Source of the DNA: Streptomyces sp. NRRL WC-3618
Lineage (GTDB): Bacteria; Actinomycetota; Actinomycetes; Streptomycetales; Streptomycetaceae
Direction: 5' to 3'
Assembly: GCF_001280005.1 (NCBI RefSeq)
Contig: NZ_LGDW01000016.1
Location: forward strand, 1-64,000
Length of the DNA stretch: 64,000 bases
The position numbers and the translations under genes are program-made. The notes under the pieces are model-generated. The model was not told the origin of the DNA, ran no database searches, and saw nothing but the letters and a program-made list of their open reading frames with translations. This document shows positions 35,386-44,513 of the stretch, in pieces (within the stretch, counting starts at the first letter, position 1; every line of letters begins with the position of its first letter).

Positions 35386-36203
35386 ACCGCACGGAAGACC
35401 GCTCCCTGACCCTCGTCGACGAGAACGCGCACGCGTGGAGCCCGAAATCCGCGCGAGCCCGGTTCCGCGCAGGCCTGACGGGGCCCACGGCGGGCGTCGC
35501 GGCCGGCCACACCCAGGCCAACCTGATCTCGGTGCCCGCCGACTGGGCGTACGACATGCTGCTGTTCTGTCAGCGCAACCCGAAGCCCTGCCCGGTCCTG
35601 GACGTCACGGACGCCGGTTCGTGGACCACCGTCCTCGCCGAGGGCGCGGACCTGCGCACCGACCTGCCGCGCTACCGGGTCTGGCGGGACGGCGAGCTGG
35701 TGGAGGAGCCCACGGACGTGCTCGCCCACTGGCGCGACGACCTGGTGACGTTCCTCATCGGGTGCAGCTTCACCTTCGAGTGGGCGCTCGCCGAGGCGGG
35801 CGTTCCGATCCGGCACATCGAGCAGGGCCGCAACGTCCCGATGTACGTGACCGACCGTCAGTGCCGTCCCGCCGGGCGGCTGCACGGCCCCATGGTGGTG
35901 TCGATGCGCCCGGTACCGCCGCAGCATCTGGCGGCCGCCATCCGGGAGAGCAGCCTGCTCCCGGCGGTGCACGGCAGCCCCGTACACTGCGGCGATCCGT
36001 CGGGGCTGGGCATCGATGATCTCGGCCGGCCCGACTTCGGCGATCCGGTGGACCTCGCGCCGGACGACATCCCGGTGTTCTGGGCCTGTGGAGTGACCCC
36101 GCAGGCCGCGGTCACGGCGTCCCGTCCGCCCTTCGCCATCACACACGCGCCGGGGCAGATGTTCCTCACCGACACCCGCGACGAGCAGTACCGCGTCGCC
36201 TGA
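35382..36203 (+). CDS. DUF1445 protein (YcsI/D-glutamate cyclase-like hydro-lyase)
   Basis: This 273-residue protein matches the DUF1445 family: [22 protein letters not shown] in the first third, [12 protein letters not shown] in the middle, and the C-terminal [11 protein letters not shown] and [12 protein letters not shown] motifs. Members are annotated as putative hydro-lyases, and a vertebrate homologue converts D-glutamate to 5-oxo-D-proline. B. subtilis ycsI has the same place beside pxpABC. The GTG start lies inside the stop of the MFS gene. I infer it feeds or balances 5-oxoproline metabolism, perhaps the D form. Confidence 0.88.
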   Translation: MNRTEDRSLTLVDENAHAWSPKSARARFRAGLTGPTAGVAAGHTQANLISVPADWAYDMLLFCQRNPKPCPVLDVTDAGSWTTVLAEGADLRTDLPRYRVWRDGELVEEPTDVLAHWRDDLVTFLIGCSFTFEWALAEAGVPIRHIEQGRNVPMYVTDRQCRPAGRLHGPMVVSMRPVPPQHLAAAIRESSLLPAVHGSPVHCGDPSGLGIDDLGRPDFGDPVDLAPDDIPVFWACGVTPQAAVTASRPPFAITHAPGQMFLTDTRDEQYRVA

Positions 36204-36228
36204 CCGGAGCGTGACAGGAGTCCGGAAG

Positions 36229-36981
36229 ATGATCGACCTGAACGCCGACCTCGGCGAGGGCTTCGGCCGTTGGCGGCTGACCGACGACGAACGACTGCTG
36301 ACCGTCGTCACCAGCGCCAACGTGGCCTGCGGCTTCCACGCCGGAGACGCGCCCACCATGCGGCGGGTGTGCGACCTGGCCGCCGCACGCGGCGTGCGGA
36401 TCGGTGCCCAGGTCTCCTACCGCGACCTCGCGGGCTTCGGGCGGCGCGCGATGGACGTGCCGCCCGACGAACTGACGGCCGAGGTGGCCTACCAGATCGG
36501 CGCCCTGGAGGTCTTCGCGCGCGCGGCGGGCACGCGCGTGTCGTACGTCAAGCCGCACGGCGCGCTCTACAACCGCGCCGTGCACGACGCGGAGCAGGCG
36601 GGGGCGGTGATCGACGGCGTGCTGCTGGCCGGCAAAGGGCTGGCGGTGCTCGGGCTGCCCGGTTCGCGCCTGCTGGAGCTGGCCGGGGCGGCGGGTCTGC
36701 CGGCCGTCCCCGAGGCGTTCGCGGACCGCGCGTACACCGAGGAGGGAACGCTCGTGCCGCGCGGCCAGGACGGGGCGCTGGTGACCGACCCCGACGCTGT
36801 CGTGGCCCGCTCCGTGACCCTCGCCCGGACCGGCGTGGTCGCGTCGCGCTCCGGGGCGCCCCTCGCGATCCGCGCCCGCTCCCTGTGTGTCCACGGCGAC
36901 ACGCCCGGCGCGGTGGACCTGGCCCGCCGGGTCCGTGCGGCCCTGGAGGCGTCGGGCGTCGGCGTGGAGGCCTTCGTATGA
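36229..36981 (+). CDS. pxpA: 5-oxoprolinase subunit A (LamB/YcsF family)
   Basis: The 250-residue protein begins MIDLNADLGEGFGRW and has SANVACGFHAGD and YVKPHGALYN, the hallmark motifs of the YcsF/PxpA family. PxpA works with PxpB and PxpC as the ATP-dependent 5-oxoprolinase that opens 5-oxoproline to glutamate. AGGAG lies eight bases before the ATG at 36229. Its stop overlaps the ATG of pxpB. All three subunits are present here, so the enzyme should be complete. Confidence 0.93.
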   Translation: MIDLNADLGEGFGRWRLTDDERLLTVVTSANVACGFHAGDAPTMRRVCDLAAARGVRIGAQVSYRDLAGFGRRAMDVPPDELTAEVAYQIGALEVFARAAGTRVSYVKPHGALYNRAVHDAEQAGAVIDGVLLAGKGLAVLGLPGSRLLELAGAAGLPAVPEAFADRAYTEEGTLVPRGQDGALVTDPDAVVARSVTLARTGVVASRSGAPLAIRARSLCVHGDTPGAVDLARRVRAALEASGVGVEAFV

Positions 36982-37634
36982 GGGGACCGAGCGGGACGAC
37001 GAGCGGAACGAGCGGTTTGAGGGCATTGCCTGTCGGCGACGACGCACTGCTGGTCGAGCTGCCCTCCGGCGAGCAGGCCCAGGCCCTGCACGCGGAACTG
37101 CTGCGCCGCCGCGCGGAGGGCACCCTGGCCGTTCGGGAGATCGTCCCGGCGGCCCGTACGGTCCTGCTGGACGGCCTCGCCGACCCCGTCCGGCTGGCGT
37201 CCGAACTGACCGCCTCCGACGTGCCCCCGGCGCTCCCGGAGACCCAGGAGATCATCGAACTCCGGGTGCGCTACGACGGCCCGGACCTCGCCGACGTGGC
37301 CGCGCTGTGGGGCGTGTCCGAACACGACGTGGCGCGCATTCACGCGGACACCGAGTTCCGGGTCGCCTTCTGCGGTTTCGCACCCGGCTTCGGCTACCTC
37401 ACCGGTCTCCCGGAGCGCTACCACGTACCGCGCCGGGCCACCCCGCGGACGTCCGTCCCGGCCGGTGCGGTGGGGCTGGCGGGCCCGTACACGGGCGTGT
37501 ACCCGCGTTCCTCGCCGGGCGGCTGGCAGCTGATCGGTACGACGGACGCGGTCCTGTGGGACCACGCGCGCGTGCCGGCCGCGCTGCTCGCGCCGGGCAC
37601 CCGGGTCCGTTTCGTCCCGGTGGGCCGCCGATGA
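36978..37634 (+). CDS. pxpB: 5-oxoprolinase subunit B (KipI family)
   Basis: This 218-residue protein has the carboxyltransferase-like subdomain of the KipI family. The diagnostic segment is FCGFAPGFGYLTGLPE, followed by PRRATPRTSVPAGAVGLAG and YPRSSPGGWQLIG. Its ATG lies in the stop of pxpA, and its own stop overlaps pxpC, so the three subunits are made in step. The B. subtilis homologue was first described as an inhibitor of the sporulation kinase KinA, but the enzymatic role in 5-oxoproline cleavage is now accepted for the family. Confidence 0.92.
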   Translation: MRGPSGTTSGTSGLRALPVGDDALLVELPSGEQAQALHAELLRRRAEGTLAVREIVPAARTVLLDGLADPVRLASELTASDVPPALPETQEIIELRVRYDGPDLADVAALWGVSEHDVARIHADTEFRVAFCGFAPGFGYLTGLPERYHVPRRATPRTSVPAGAVGLAGPYTGVYPRSSPGGWQLIGTTDAVLWDHARVPAALLAPGTRVRFVPVGRR

Positions 37635-38500
37635 CGGATCGCGCGCTCCTCGTCGTACGGGCGGGGGCGCTGACCACTGTGCAGGACCTGGGGCGTCCCG
37701 GGTACGCCCATCTCGGGGTGCCTCTGTCCGGTGCCCTGGACGCGCCGACGGCCGCGCTCGTCAACCGGCTGGTCGGCAACCCGGCCAAGGCGGCCGTCCT
37801 GGAGACCACTCTCGACGGCTGCACCCTGCGCCCCCGTTGCCCGGTCACCGTCGCGGTCGGGGGCGCCCCCTGTCCCGTCACGGTCGACGGCCGCCCGGTG
37901 GCCTGGGGCGCGGCGGTGTGGGTGCCCGCCGGTGCGCTGCTGGACATCGGGACGGCCGTGTCCGGCGTACGCGCTTATGTGGCCGTCTCCGGCGGAGTCG
38001 CCGTCGAGCGGGTGCTCGGCAGCCGCTCCACCGACCTGCTGTCCGGTCTGGGGCCGCCGCCGCTGGCGGACGGCGCGGTGCTGCCCCTGGGGAACGTGAT
38101 CGGCGGGCACGCACGCGTGGACGTCGTCCCGCAACCGGCGCCCCCTGCCGGACTCGTGCTCCGGGTGACCATGGGTCCACGCGACGACTGGTTCACGCCG
38201 GCCGCTCTTCGGGTCTTCACCACGTCCGCGTACCGGGTCTCCTCCGCGAGCAACCGGATCGGGCTGCGCACGGAAGGCCCTTCCCTGGAGCGGGCCTTCT
38301 CCGGCGAACTCCCCAGTGAGGGCATGGTCCTGGGCGCGGTCCAGGTGCCCCCGGACGGCAGGCCGGTGGTCTTCCTCGCCGACCATCCGACCACCGGTGG
38401 CTATCCGGTGATCGCGGTCGTACGCACCCCGGATCTGCGCGCCGCCGCCCAGGCGACGCCGGGCACACCGGTCCGTTTCGTTTCCGTACGCCGCCACTGA
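37631..38500 (+). CDS. pxpC: 5-oxoprolinase subunit C (KipA family)
   Basis: The 289-residue protein belongs to the carboxyltransferase subdomain family that includes urea amidolyase parts and KipA. Motifs are TTVQDLGRPGYAHLGVPLSGALD at the start, AYVAVSGGV in the middle and the SSASNRIGLRTEG segment. The end has GYPVIAVV. With PxpA and PxpB it forms ATP-dependent 5-oxoprolinase. It overlaps pxpB by ATGA and is the last gene of the operon; the next gene is convergent 99 bases away. Confidence 0.92.
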   Translation: MTDRALLVVRAGALTTVQDLGRPGYAHLGVPLSGALDAPTAALVNRLVGNPAKAAVLETTLDGCTLRPRCPVTVAVGGAPCPVTVDGRPVAWGAAVWVPAGALLDIGTAVSGVRAYVAVSGGVAVERVLGSRSTDLLSGLGPPPLADGAVLPLGNVIGGHARVDVVPQPAPPAGLVLRVTMGPRDDWFTPAALRVFTTSAYRVSSASNRIGLRTEGPSLERAFSGELPSEGMVLGAVQVPPDGRPVVFLADHPTTGGYPVIAVVRTPDLRAAAQATPGTPVRFVSVRRH

Positions 38501-38599
38501 GCCCGCCGAGCCGGTCCGGCGGCCGGACGCGCCGAGCCCGCGCTCGCCCGTGCCCGGCCGGCGCCGTAGCGGCCTTCCGACACGGTCCGCCGGGCAGGC

Positions 38600-39457
38600 C
38601 TACGCCACGTCCGGCCCGGCCCGGTGCTCCGCCACCGACAGGGCGGCCAGGGCGGCCGCCACGGCGTGGGACGCCCCGAGGTCGAGGCGGGCGCTGGTGC
38701 CCCGCGCGCGGTGGCGGATCTCCTGGGCGGCGAGTCTGAGGAGCTGCGGCAGCAGGTCGGTGCACCGCCGCGCCACCCAGCCCGTGCCCGCGGTGGCCAG
38801 CCAGCGCAGGCTGGCCGACCGGGTGGGCGCGGGATGGTCCGGTGCGGCCGACGGACCCGGCCCGCCGACGACGCCCGACTCCGCGAGGAGCGCGTGGAAG
38901 CGGACCGCGAGCTGTCGGTGCCCCCGCTCGCCTGGATGCAGCCGGTCCGCGCTCCACATCTCGCGTTCGCTGAGCCACTCGCCCTCGGCGGCGTGCAGAT
39001 GCACGGCCCCGTACCGCTCGGACAGCGCGTGGACGACTGTGTTGACCGCCCGCTGCCGCCGGGCCAGCGGGTTCGCCAGGACGCCGGGCAGTCCCAGCAT
39101 CGCCCCGGGGTCGGGCAGGCAGGCCGTGAGCAGGAGGGCGCCCCGCTCGGTGAAGGCCGCGTACACCTCGTCCAGCCGGGCGGCCACCGCGTGGATGTCG
39201 AAGGTGCGGCGCAGGGTGTCGTTCACCCCGATGACGACCGACACGACGTCGGGTTCCAGGGCGAGGCCGGCGGGCGTCTGCCGTTCCAGCACCTCGCGCG
39301 TCTGTGCCCCGCTGACCGCGAGGTTGACGAACTCCACCGGCGCGTCGCCGAACCCACCGGCGAGCAGCGCGGCCCAGCCGCGCCATCTACCGTCCACGGG
39401 ATCGCCCACGCCCTCGGTCAGCGAGTCGCCGAGCGCCACGAACCGCAGCGGTCTCAT
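38600..39457 (-). CDS. SGNH/GDSL-type esterase or acyl hydrolase
   Basis: The 285-residue protein shows the four SGNH blocks: GDSLTEG with the nucleophilic serine, then the conserved Gly in NLAVSGAQT, Asn in IGVNDTLRR, and the Asp/His pair in SADRLHPGERG. There is no signal peptide, so it acts in the cytoplasm unless exported in an unusual way. I start at the ATG at 39457 because it overlaps the stop of the glycosyltransferase upstream. The three-gene overlap suggests that it acts on the product of the two glycosyltransferases, for example by deacylating a glycolipid; that is inference. Confidence 0.85.
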   Translation of the reverse strand: MRPLRFVALGDSLTEGVGDPVDGRWRGWAALLAGGFGDAPVEFVNLAVSGAQTREVLERQTPAGLALEPDVVSVVIGVNDTLRRTFDIHAVAARLDEVYAAFTERGALLLTACLPDPGAMLGLPGVLANPLARRQRAVNTVVHALSERYGAVHLHAAEGEWLSEREMWSADRLHPGERGHRQLAVRFHALLAESGVVGGPGPSAAPDHPAPTRSASLRWLATAGTGWVARRCTDLLPQLLRLAAQEIRHRARGTSARLDLGASHAVAAALAALSVAEHRAGPDVA

Positions 39458-40656
39458 CCGACACCCTCCGGTACGACGGGCCGCGCGGGCGAGTCGTCGG
39501 CGGACAGCACCGCCGCGTCGTGGGCCGCGAGGAACGCCTCCACCGCGGCGGGCCACCCGAAGCACTCCGCACGCGCGCGTGCGTTCTCCCGGCGCTCACG
39601 CTCGGGCCGCTCCAGCAGCAGGCGTATGGCGTCCGCGAAGGCCCCGCCGTCGTCGGCCGCGACGGCCCCGGCCGACCCGATCACCTCGGGCAGCGCGGAG
39701 GACGCGCTGACGACCACGGGTGTCCCGCAGGCCATCGCCTCCAGCGCGGCGAGACCGAACGTTTCCGCGGGCCCGGGTGCGAGGCACACGTCGGCGGACG
39801 CCTGGAGCCCGCCGAGCAGTGCCCGGTCGGCGACGTGCCCGAGGAAGACGGCCGGCAGCCCCCGGTCGCGCGCCCGCTGCTCCATCCGGGCCCGCAGCGG
39901 CCCGTCACCGGCGACCACCAGTCGCGCCCGCTGTCCGCGCCGCAGCAGCGCCTCCAGGGCGTCCAGGGCCGTGCCGGGTCGCTTCTCTACGGACAGCCGG
40001 GAGCACATCACGAGGAGCACCTCGTCCTCGCGCGCGTGCCCGGCGCGCAACGCCGGGTCCCGCAGCGAGGGGTGCCGCCGCACCAGGTCGACGCCCAGCG
40101 GGGCCCGTACGACATTGCGCGCGCCGATCCGCACGAACTCCCGCTCGGCGAACTCGGTGGTGCACACCACGCGCGCGTAGGTGTGTGCCGTACGGACGTT
40201 GAGGGCGTCGGCGGCGCGCCGGGAGAGGTTCTCCGACAGGCCCCAGGTGCGCAGGACGCCGTCGGCTGTCTCGTGGGAGACCATCACCGCGGGGACGCGT
40301 GCCCGGCGCGCCCACCTGCCGGTCCAGCGCAGCGTCGTCCGGTCGGACACCTCCAGGCGGTCCGGCGCGAGGTCCTCCAGAAGGGCGGCGACGCGCCGCT
40401 TGTCGGTGAGGACGCGGTAGCCGCCGGTGCCGGGGAGCAGCGGGCCGGGCAGGGTGATCACCCGCCCCTGTTCGGTGTCACGGTCGCTCGCCCGGTCACC
40501 GGGCACGACCAGGACGGGCTCGTGTCCGGCCGCGCGGTATCCGGTGCCGAGTTCGCGCAGCGCGGTGCGCAGGCCGCCCGAGGAGGGGGCGACGAAGTTC
40601 GCCAGCCGGACGATGCGCAACGGTCCGCTCGTGCGGCCGGTGGCCTCGCCGGTCAT
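39454..40656 (-). CDS. Glycosyltransferase family 4 protein
   Basis: The 400-residue GT-B fold enzyme has an N-terminal acceptor domain beginning RIVRLANFVAPSSGGLRTALREL, and a donor domain with VMCSRLSVEKRPGTALDAL and the EX7E motif in PGPAETFGLAALEAMACGTPV. The latter is typical of retaining transferases that use GDP-mannose or UDP-glucose. The ATG at 40656 overlaps the stop of the upstream glycosyltransferase, and its stop overlaps the SGNH hydrolase start. I infer consecutive steps in making a mannose- or glucose-containing lipid or polymer. Acceptor and donor are unknown. Confidence 0.87.
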   Translation of the reverse strand: MTGEATGRTSGPLRIVRLANFVAPSSGGLRTALRELGTGYRAAGHEPVLVVPGDRASDRDTEQGRVITLPGPLLPGTGGYRVLTDKRRVAALLEDLAPDRLEVSDRTTLRWTGRWARRARVPAVMVSHETADGVLRTWGLSENLSRRAADALNVRTAHTYARVVCTTEFAEREFVRIGARNVVRAPLGVDLVRRHPSLRDPALRAGHAREDEVLLVMCSRLSVEKRPGTALDALEALLRRGQRARLVVAGDGPLRARMEQRARDRGLPAVFLGHVADRALLGGLQASADVCLAPGPAETFGLAALEAMACGTPVVVSASSALPEVIGSAGAVAADDGGAFADAIRLLLERPERERRENARARAECFGWPAAVEAFLAAHDAAVLSADDSPARPVVPEGVG

Positions 40657-41783
40657 GCGGCCACCACCGTCCGCGCGGTGAGGATGTCGGCGTAGTGCCC
40701 GACGAGCTGGTCGCCGACCGCCGCCCAGGTGCGGCCCTCGACCATGGCCCGGGAGGCGGCGCCGTACACGGCCCGCAGGCCCGGGTCGCCGGCCAGGGAC
40801 CACACCGCGTCCCGGACGGCGGCCGCGTCGCGCGGCGGGACGAGCAGGCCGGTGCGCCCGTGGGCCACCAGGTCCAGCGGTCCGCCCGCGGCCGGCGCGA
40901 CGACGGGCACGCCGCTCGCCATGGCCTCCTGCACGGTCTGGCAGAAGGTCTCGAACGGGCCGGTGTGCGCGAAGACGTCCAGCGAGGCGAAGATCCGGGC
41001 GAGTTCGTCACCTGTACGGCGGCCCAGGAAGACCGCTCCCGGCAGCTGCTCGCGCAGTCCCGGCTCGCTGGGTCCGTCGCCCACGACGACGACCCGTACG
41101 CCGTCCAGGCCGCAGACCCCGGCGAGGAGTTCGACCTGCTTCTCGGGGGCGAGCCGGCCGACGTAGCCGACGATCACCTCACCGTTCGGGGCGAGCTCGC
41201 GGCGTATGGCCTCGTCCCGGAGTTCGGGGCGGAAGCGCGCGGTGTCCACGCCGCGCTGCCACAGCTTCACCCGGGGCACGCCGTGCGACTCCAGGTCGTG
41301 CAGGGCCGCGCTGGACGGCGCGAGGGTGAGGTCGGCGGCGGCGTGGACGGAGCGGATGCGGCGCCAGGCGGCCGCCTCGCCCGCGTGGACGTATGTGCGG
41401 GCGTAGCCGGCCAGGTCGGTCTGGTAGACGGCCACGGCGGGGATACCGAGCCGGGCGGCGGCGGCCATGCCGCGTACGCCGAGGATGAAGGGACTGGCCA
41501 GGTGGACGAGGTCCGCGCGGTGCTCGGTGATCGCGGCGGCGACGCGTCGGCTGGGGAGGGCGACGCGGACCTGGGGGTAGCCGGGGAGCGGTAGGGAGGG
41601 GACACGGATGACGGGGCACGGCGCCGAGGCGTCGGGCCCGTTCCCGTTCCCGGCGGCGGTGGCCGGGGCGACGACGAGGGGAACGTGACCGCGATCGACG
41701 AGGTGCCGGGCGGTCTGGAGCGCGCAGTGGGCCACGCCGTTCACATCGGGGGGAAAGGATTCGGTCACGATGACGACACGCAT
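40653..41783 (-). CDS. Glycosyltransferase family 4 protein, MgtA/PimB-like
   Basis: The 376-residue enzyme starts MRVVIVTESFPPDVNGVAHC, a GT4 start seen in mycobacterial MgtA-type mannosyltransferases. The donor domain has VGYVGRLAPEKQVELL and the EX7E motif in GPFETFCQTVQEAMASG. Such enzymes use GDP-mannose or UDP-sugars at the inner membrane face. It is the first gene of an operon of three that overlap by four bases each. The 139-base gap to the HEAT-like gene upstream, on the same strand, may hold the promoter. Mannolipid synthesis is a fair guess, not shown. Confidence 0.87.
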   Translation of the reverse strand: MRVVIVTESFPPDVNGVAHCALQTARHLVDRGHVPLVVAPATAAGNGNGPDASAPCPVIRVPSLPLPGYPQVRVALPSRRVAAAITEHRADLVHLASPFILGVRGMAAAARLGIPAVAVYQTDLAGYARTYVHAGEAAAWRRIRSVHAAADLTLAPSSAALHDLESHGVPRVKLWQRGVDTARFRPELRDEAIRRELAPNGEVIVGYVGRLAPEKQVELLAGVCGLDGVRVVVVGDGPSEPGLREQLPGAVFLGRRTGDELARIFASLDVFAHTGPFETFCQTVQEAMASGVPVVAPAAGGPLDLVAHGRTGLLVPPRDAAAVRDAVWSLAGDPGLRAVYGAASRAMVEGRTWAAVGDQLVGHYADILTARTVVAA

Positions 41784-41922
41784 AAGGGTGTTGTCGCCGT
41801 ACTGGACGTGCCCTCGTCAACGTCGATCTGTCCGGCCGGGAAACGTCCCATGAGCGTTGCGCACCGCCCCCTCGCAGGTCGGCGCGCGTCCACACGCTCA
41901 TGATCCCCGGGTCATCCCCCGT

Positions 41923-43341
41923 TCATACAGCGGTGCTGTCGGGCCCGATCCGGCTTCGTACGGCTGTCTGGACTTCGGCTTCCTCGGCCGGGTCGGCGGC
42001 GAGTCTGCGCAGTTGGTCGACGACCCTGGCGTCGCCGGTCTCGGCGTGCCGGGCGGCTACCTCTCTGGTGGTCTCCTCGCAGTCCCACAGGCATTCGACA
42101 GCGAAGCCCGCGGCGAAGGAGGGGTCGGTGGCGGCGAGGGCCCGGGCGGCCCGGCCGCGCAGATGGGACGAGGCGGTCTCGCGGTAGATGTGGCGCAGTA
42201 CGGGGGCCGCGCAGACGATGCCGAGCCGCCCCGCGCCGTCCACGAGAGTCCACAGGGTCGGTGCGTCGGGTCCTTCGCCCCGTACGGCCTCCCTGATCGC
42301 GCCGAGGACGAGGTCTCTGTCCCGGGTGCCGCCCAGGCAGGCGAGCATCCGGCCGGCGGCGGCGCCCAGCGGGTCGGGCCGGTGGACCCACCCGCGCGCG
42401 CGGTCCACAGCGGCGATACTGCGCATACGTTCGAATGCGTCGACGGCGGCCTCCACGACGGCCGTCGAGCCGTCGGCGACCGCGCCCTCGATCAGCTCGA
42501 GGGCATCGGGATCGTTGCCGTCCGCGAGATAGCGCAGAGCCGTACATCGGGCGCCGTCGCCACCATTGCGGGCCGCCTCCACGATCTCGGGCCGGTCCTC
42601 CGGGCCCGCCACAGCCGTCAGGCAACGAGCGGCGGGCACATGAAGCACGGCGCCGCGGTCGATGCCCTGCTGGGCCCACTCGAAGACGGCCCGCACACTC
42701 CAGCCCGGGCGGGGCCCGGACGGCCGCATCTGGCGTTGCCAGCGGTCGAAGCAGCCGGTCTCCTGGGCGGCACGCACGCGCGTGGAGATCGATTCGCGCG
42801 GATCGTCGGCCCACAGCCGCCAGGGCCGGGGCTCGAAGGCGTCGCGCACGACGGCGGCGAGTTCGGCCTCACCCTCCGCGTCGGGGGCGAAGCGTGCCAG
42901 CACCGGGGCGGCGAGGGCGCGCAGCCCGGCGTCGTCGTCCCTGAGCGCCAGTTCGTCCAGTGCCCAGGCCCAGCCGGTGCCGGTGGCGGCGTACCTGCGC
43001 AGCAGTTCGAGCGCGTCCCGCCTGCCGTAGGAGGCGAGGTGGCCGAGGACCGCGAGGGCGAGCCCGGTGCGTGACTCGTCGGTGTCGAGGATGTCCTCGG
43101 CGTCGAAGAGATGGGCCTCGATCGCGTCGAGCTCGCCGTGGAGGTCGAGATAGAGACGGGCGTAGTAAAGGGAGCGGTTCTCCACCTGCCAGTCGTGGCG
43201 GGGGTCGTGGAGCACGCAGTGGTTCAGCGCCGCGAGCGCGTCGGCCCGCGGTGCGGTGAGCGCGTGCAGCGTGCCGTCGCCGCGGCCCCTCTGGAGCAGG
43301 CCGAGCAGCGTACCGCTGGGCGCTATGACCGGATCGAACAT
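41923..43341 (-). CDS. HEAT-like repeat protein of unknown function
   Basis: The 472-residue protein is rich in Ala, Arg, Asp and Leu in helical pairs of about 30-35 residues, such as DRPEIVEAARNGGDGARCTA followed by LRYLADGNDPDALELIEGA and similar units. This is the look of HEAT/armadillo-type helical repeats that act as protein-binding scaffolds. I see no enzyme motif, signal peptide or membrane segment. The ATG at 43341, with GAGG upstream, is preferred to the GTG at 43356. It is conserved in Streptomyces to my memory, with no named role. It precedes the glycosyltransferase operon on the same strand. Confidence 0.72.
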   Translation of the reverse strand: MFDPVIAPSGTLLGLLQRGRGDGTLHALTAPRADALAALNHCVLHDPRHDWQVENRSLYYARLYLDLHGELDAIEAHLFDAEDILDTDESRTGLALAVLGHLASYGRRDALELLRRYAATGTGWAWALDELALRDDDAGLRALAAPVLARFAPDAEGEAELAAVVRDAFEPRPWRLWADDPRESISTRVRAAQETGCFDRWQRQMRPSGPRPGWSVRAVFEWAQQGIDRGAVLHVPAARCLTAVAGPEDRPEIVEAARNGGDGARCTALRYLADGNDPDALELIEGAVADGSTAVVEAAVDAFERMRSIAAVDRARGWVHRPDPLGAAAGRMLACLGGTRDRDLVLGAIREAVRGEGPDAPTLWTLVDGAGRLGIVCAAPVLRHIYRETASSHLRGRAARALAATDPSFAAGFAVECLWDCEETTREVAARHAETGDARVVDQLRRLAADPAEEAEVQTAVRSRIGPDSTAV

Positions 43342-43642
43342 GGGAAACAGCCTCACATCAAGCGTCGACGCAACCGGGATCTTGCTTTACCTGGCCGCGT
43401 GACAACACGTCGGAGCGCCCGCCGTTTCCTGCTTGCTGTAGACCATCTTCCTCTGCCTCTCGTAGGTGGGCCCACGCGGACCGCCTCACGGCCCGCGCGG
43501 TGCGGCAACTTCTGCCCGGCCATGGCGTCCGTGAATCACGACGTCATGATGACCCGGCTGTTCAAGCTGCCGCGACCGTATTTCCGGCGGCCCCGTTCCG
43601 CCTCCCCCGTTTTCCGTGTCGTAGCTGGTCAGTGTGTACGGC
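43342..43642. other. Intergenic region with nothing recognised
   Basis: About 300 bases between the ankyrin gene and the HEAT-like gene, both leftward. The base composition is less G+C-rich than the neighbours. I see no RNA gene or strong hairpin. The promoter of the HEAT-like gene should be at the left part. Confidence 0.5.
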
Positions 43643-44035
43643 TCAGTGCGCGCCGAACAGCTCCAGCAGTTCCGTCTTGCCGAACATCCTGGCGGTGTCG
43701 ACGGCCGAGGGCATGCCCTCGGCCGGGTTGGCTCCGCCCTCCAGGAGAGCCTGGATGACGTCCTGCGCACCCTTGAAAACCGCCCCGGCGAGCGGGGTCT
43801 GGCCCCGGTCGTTGACCCGGTCCCCGTCGGCACCGCGCGCGAGAAGCGCCCGGACCGCGTCGGCGTGGCCGTGGTAGGCGGCGAGCATCACCAGGGAGTC
43901 GCCGCGGTCGTTGGTGAGGTCGGCCGGCACGCCCGCGTCCACGTACTCCACGAGCGCCTCGGTCTGCCCCTGCCGGGCCAGATCGAAGATCTTGGTCGCC
44001 AGCTCCACGACCTCGGGGTCGGGGGCTTCGCTCAT
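43643..44035 (-). CDS. Small ankyrin-repeat protein
   Basis: The 130-residue protein consists of ankyrin repeats, with units such as RGDSLVMLAAYHGHADAVRA, RGQTPLAGAVFKGAQDVIQA and a final degenerate one. Ankyrin repeats bind other proteins. There is no signal peptide, so it is cytoplasmic. AGAGGTGG precedes the ATG at 44035, which is preferred to the GTG four codons upstream. In other bacteria small ankyrin proteins sometimes protect or modulate a nearby enzyme such as catalase, but no such partner is adjacent here. Confidence 0.85.
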   Translation of the reverse strand: MSEAPDPEVVELATKIFDLARQGQTEALVEYVDAGVPADLTNDRGDSLVMLAAYHGHADAVRALLARGADGDRVNDRGQTPLAGAVFKGAQDVIQALLEGGANPAEGMPSAVDTARMFGKTELLELFGAH

Positions 44036-44281
44036 CGGCCGGACCACCTCTCGTTACAACCGTACGGGTGAATCGTCAGCGTACTGGCTCGGCGGGCACA
44101 TGACCCGACGTCTCCGCGGCAAAGATCAGCACGCCCGAACGGCAACGAATGACACCAAACAACTCCGCCGACCGAGTGAAATATGCCGAAATACACCCGA
44201 TTGCACCTTTTATCGTATAGATACATGCGGTGATCCTGGAAGAACTCACGGTGACTGTCCCCACCACACCAGGAGATCCTC
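44036..44281. promoter_or_regulatory. AT-rich divergent promoter region
   Basis: This 246-base gap between the divergent ankyrin gene and the small membrane protein gene is unusually AT-rich at 44140-44230. That part includes TTGCACCTTTTATCGTATAG followed by ATACATG, which may hold the promoter of the 44282 operon. I could not fix the exact -35/-10 spacing. Confidence 0.45.
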
Positions 44282-44476
44282 ATGATCCTCTCCATGTCAG
44301 GCGTCGTTCTGCTCGGCATCATCGTCTTCCTCTTCTTCAAGAAGGACGGCCTCAAGGGGTCGCACGCCTTCGTCGCCGCGCTGTTCGGCTTCTACCTCGC
44401 GAGCACCGCCATCGCGCCGAGCATCAAGGCCGGCGGCGAGAGCCTGGCGAGCCTCCTAGGCGGAATCAAGTTCTGA
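44282..44476 (+). CDS. Tiny membrane protein (SpdD-like appearance)
   Basis: The 64-residue protein has two hydrophobic stretches, MSGVVLLGIIVFLFF and AFVAALFGFYLASTAIAP, joined by a short basic loop. AGGAG lies before the ATG. It resembles in size and shape the small spread (Spd) proteins of Streptomyces plasmids, though I cannot show homology by eye. The next gene, 37 bases downstream, is FtsK-like, as in plasmid transfer/spread clusters. A role in the membrane next to that protein is likely. Confidence 0.75.
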   Translation: MILSMSGVVLLGIIVFLFFKKDGLKGSHAFVAALFGFYLASTAIAPSIKAGGESLASLLGGIKF

Positions 44477-44513
44477 CGTCCTCCCGCCCGCACGCACACC
44501 CCAGGAGACAGCA

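Noticed and set aside
39570..39581. CACGCGCGCGTG as a chromosome-segregation parS site
   Set aside because: The bacterial parS consensus is GTTTCACGTGAAAC and does not match.
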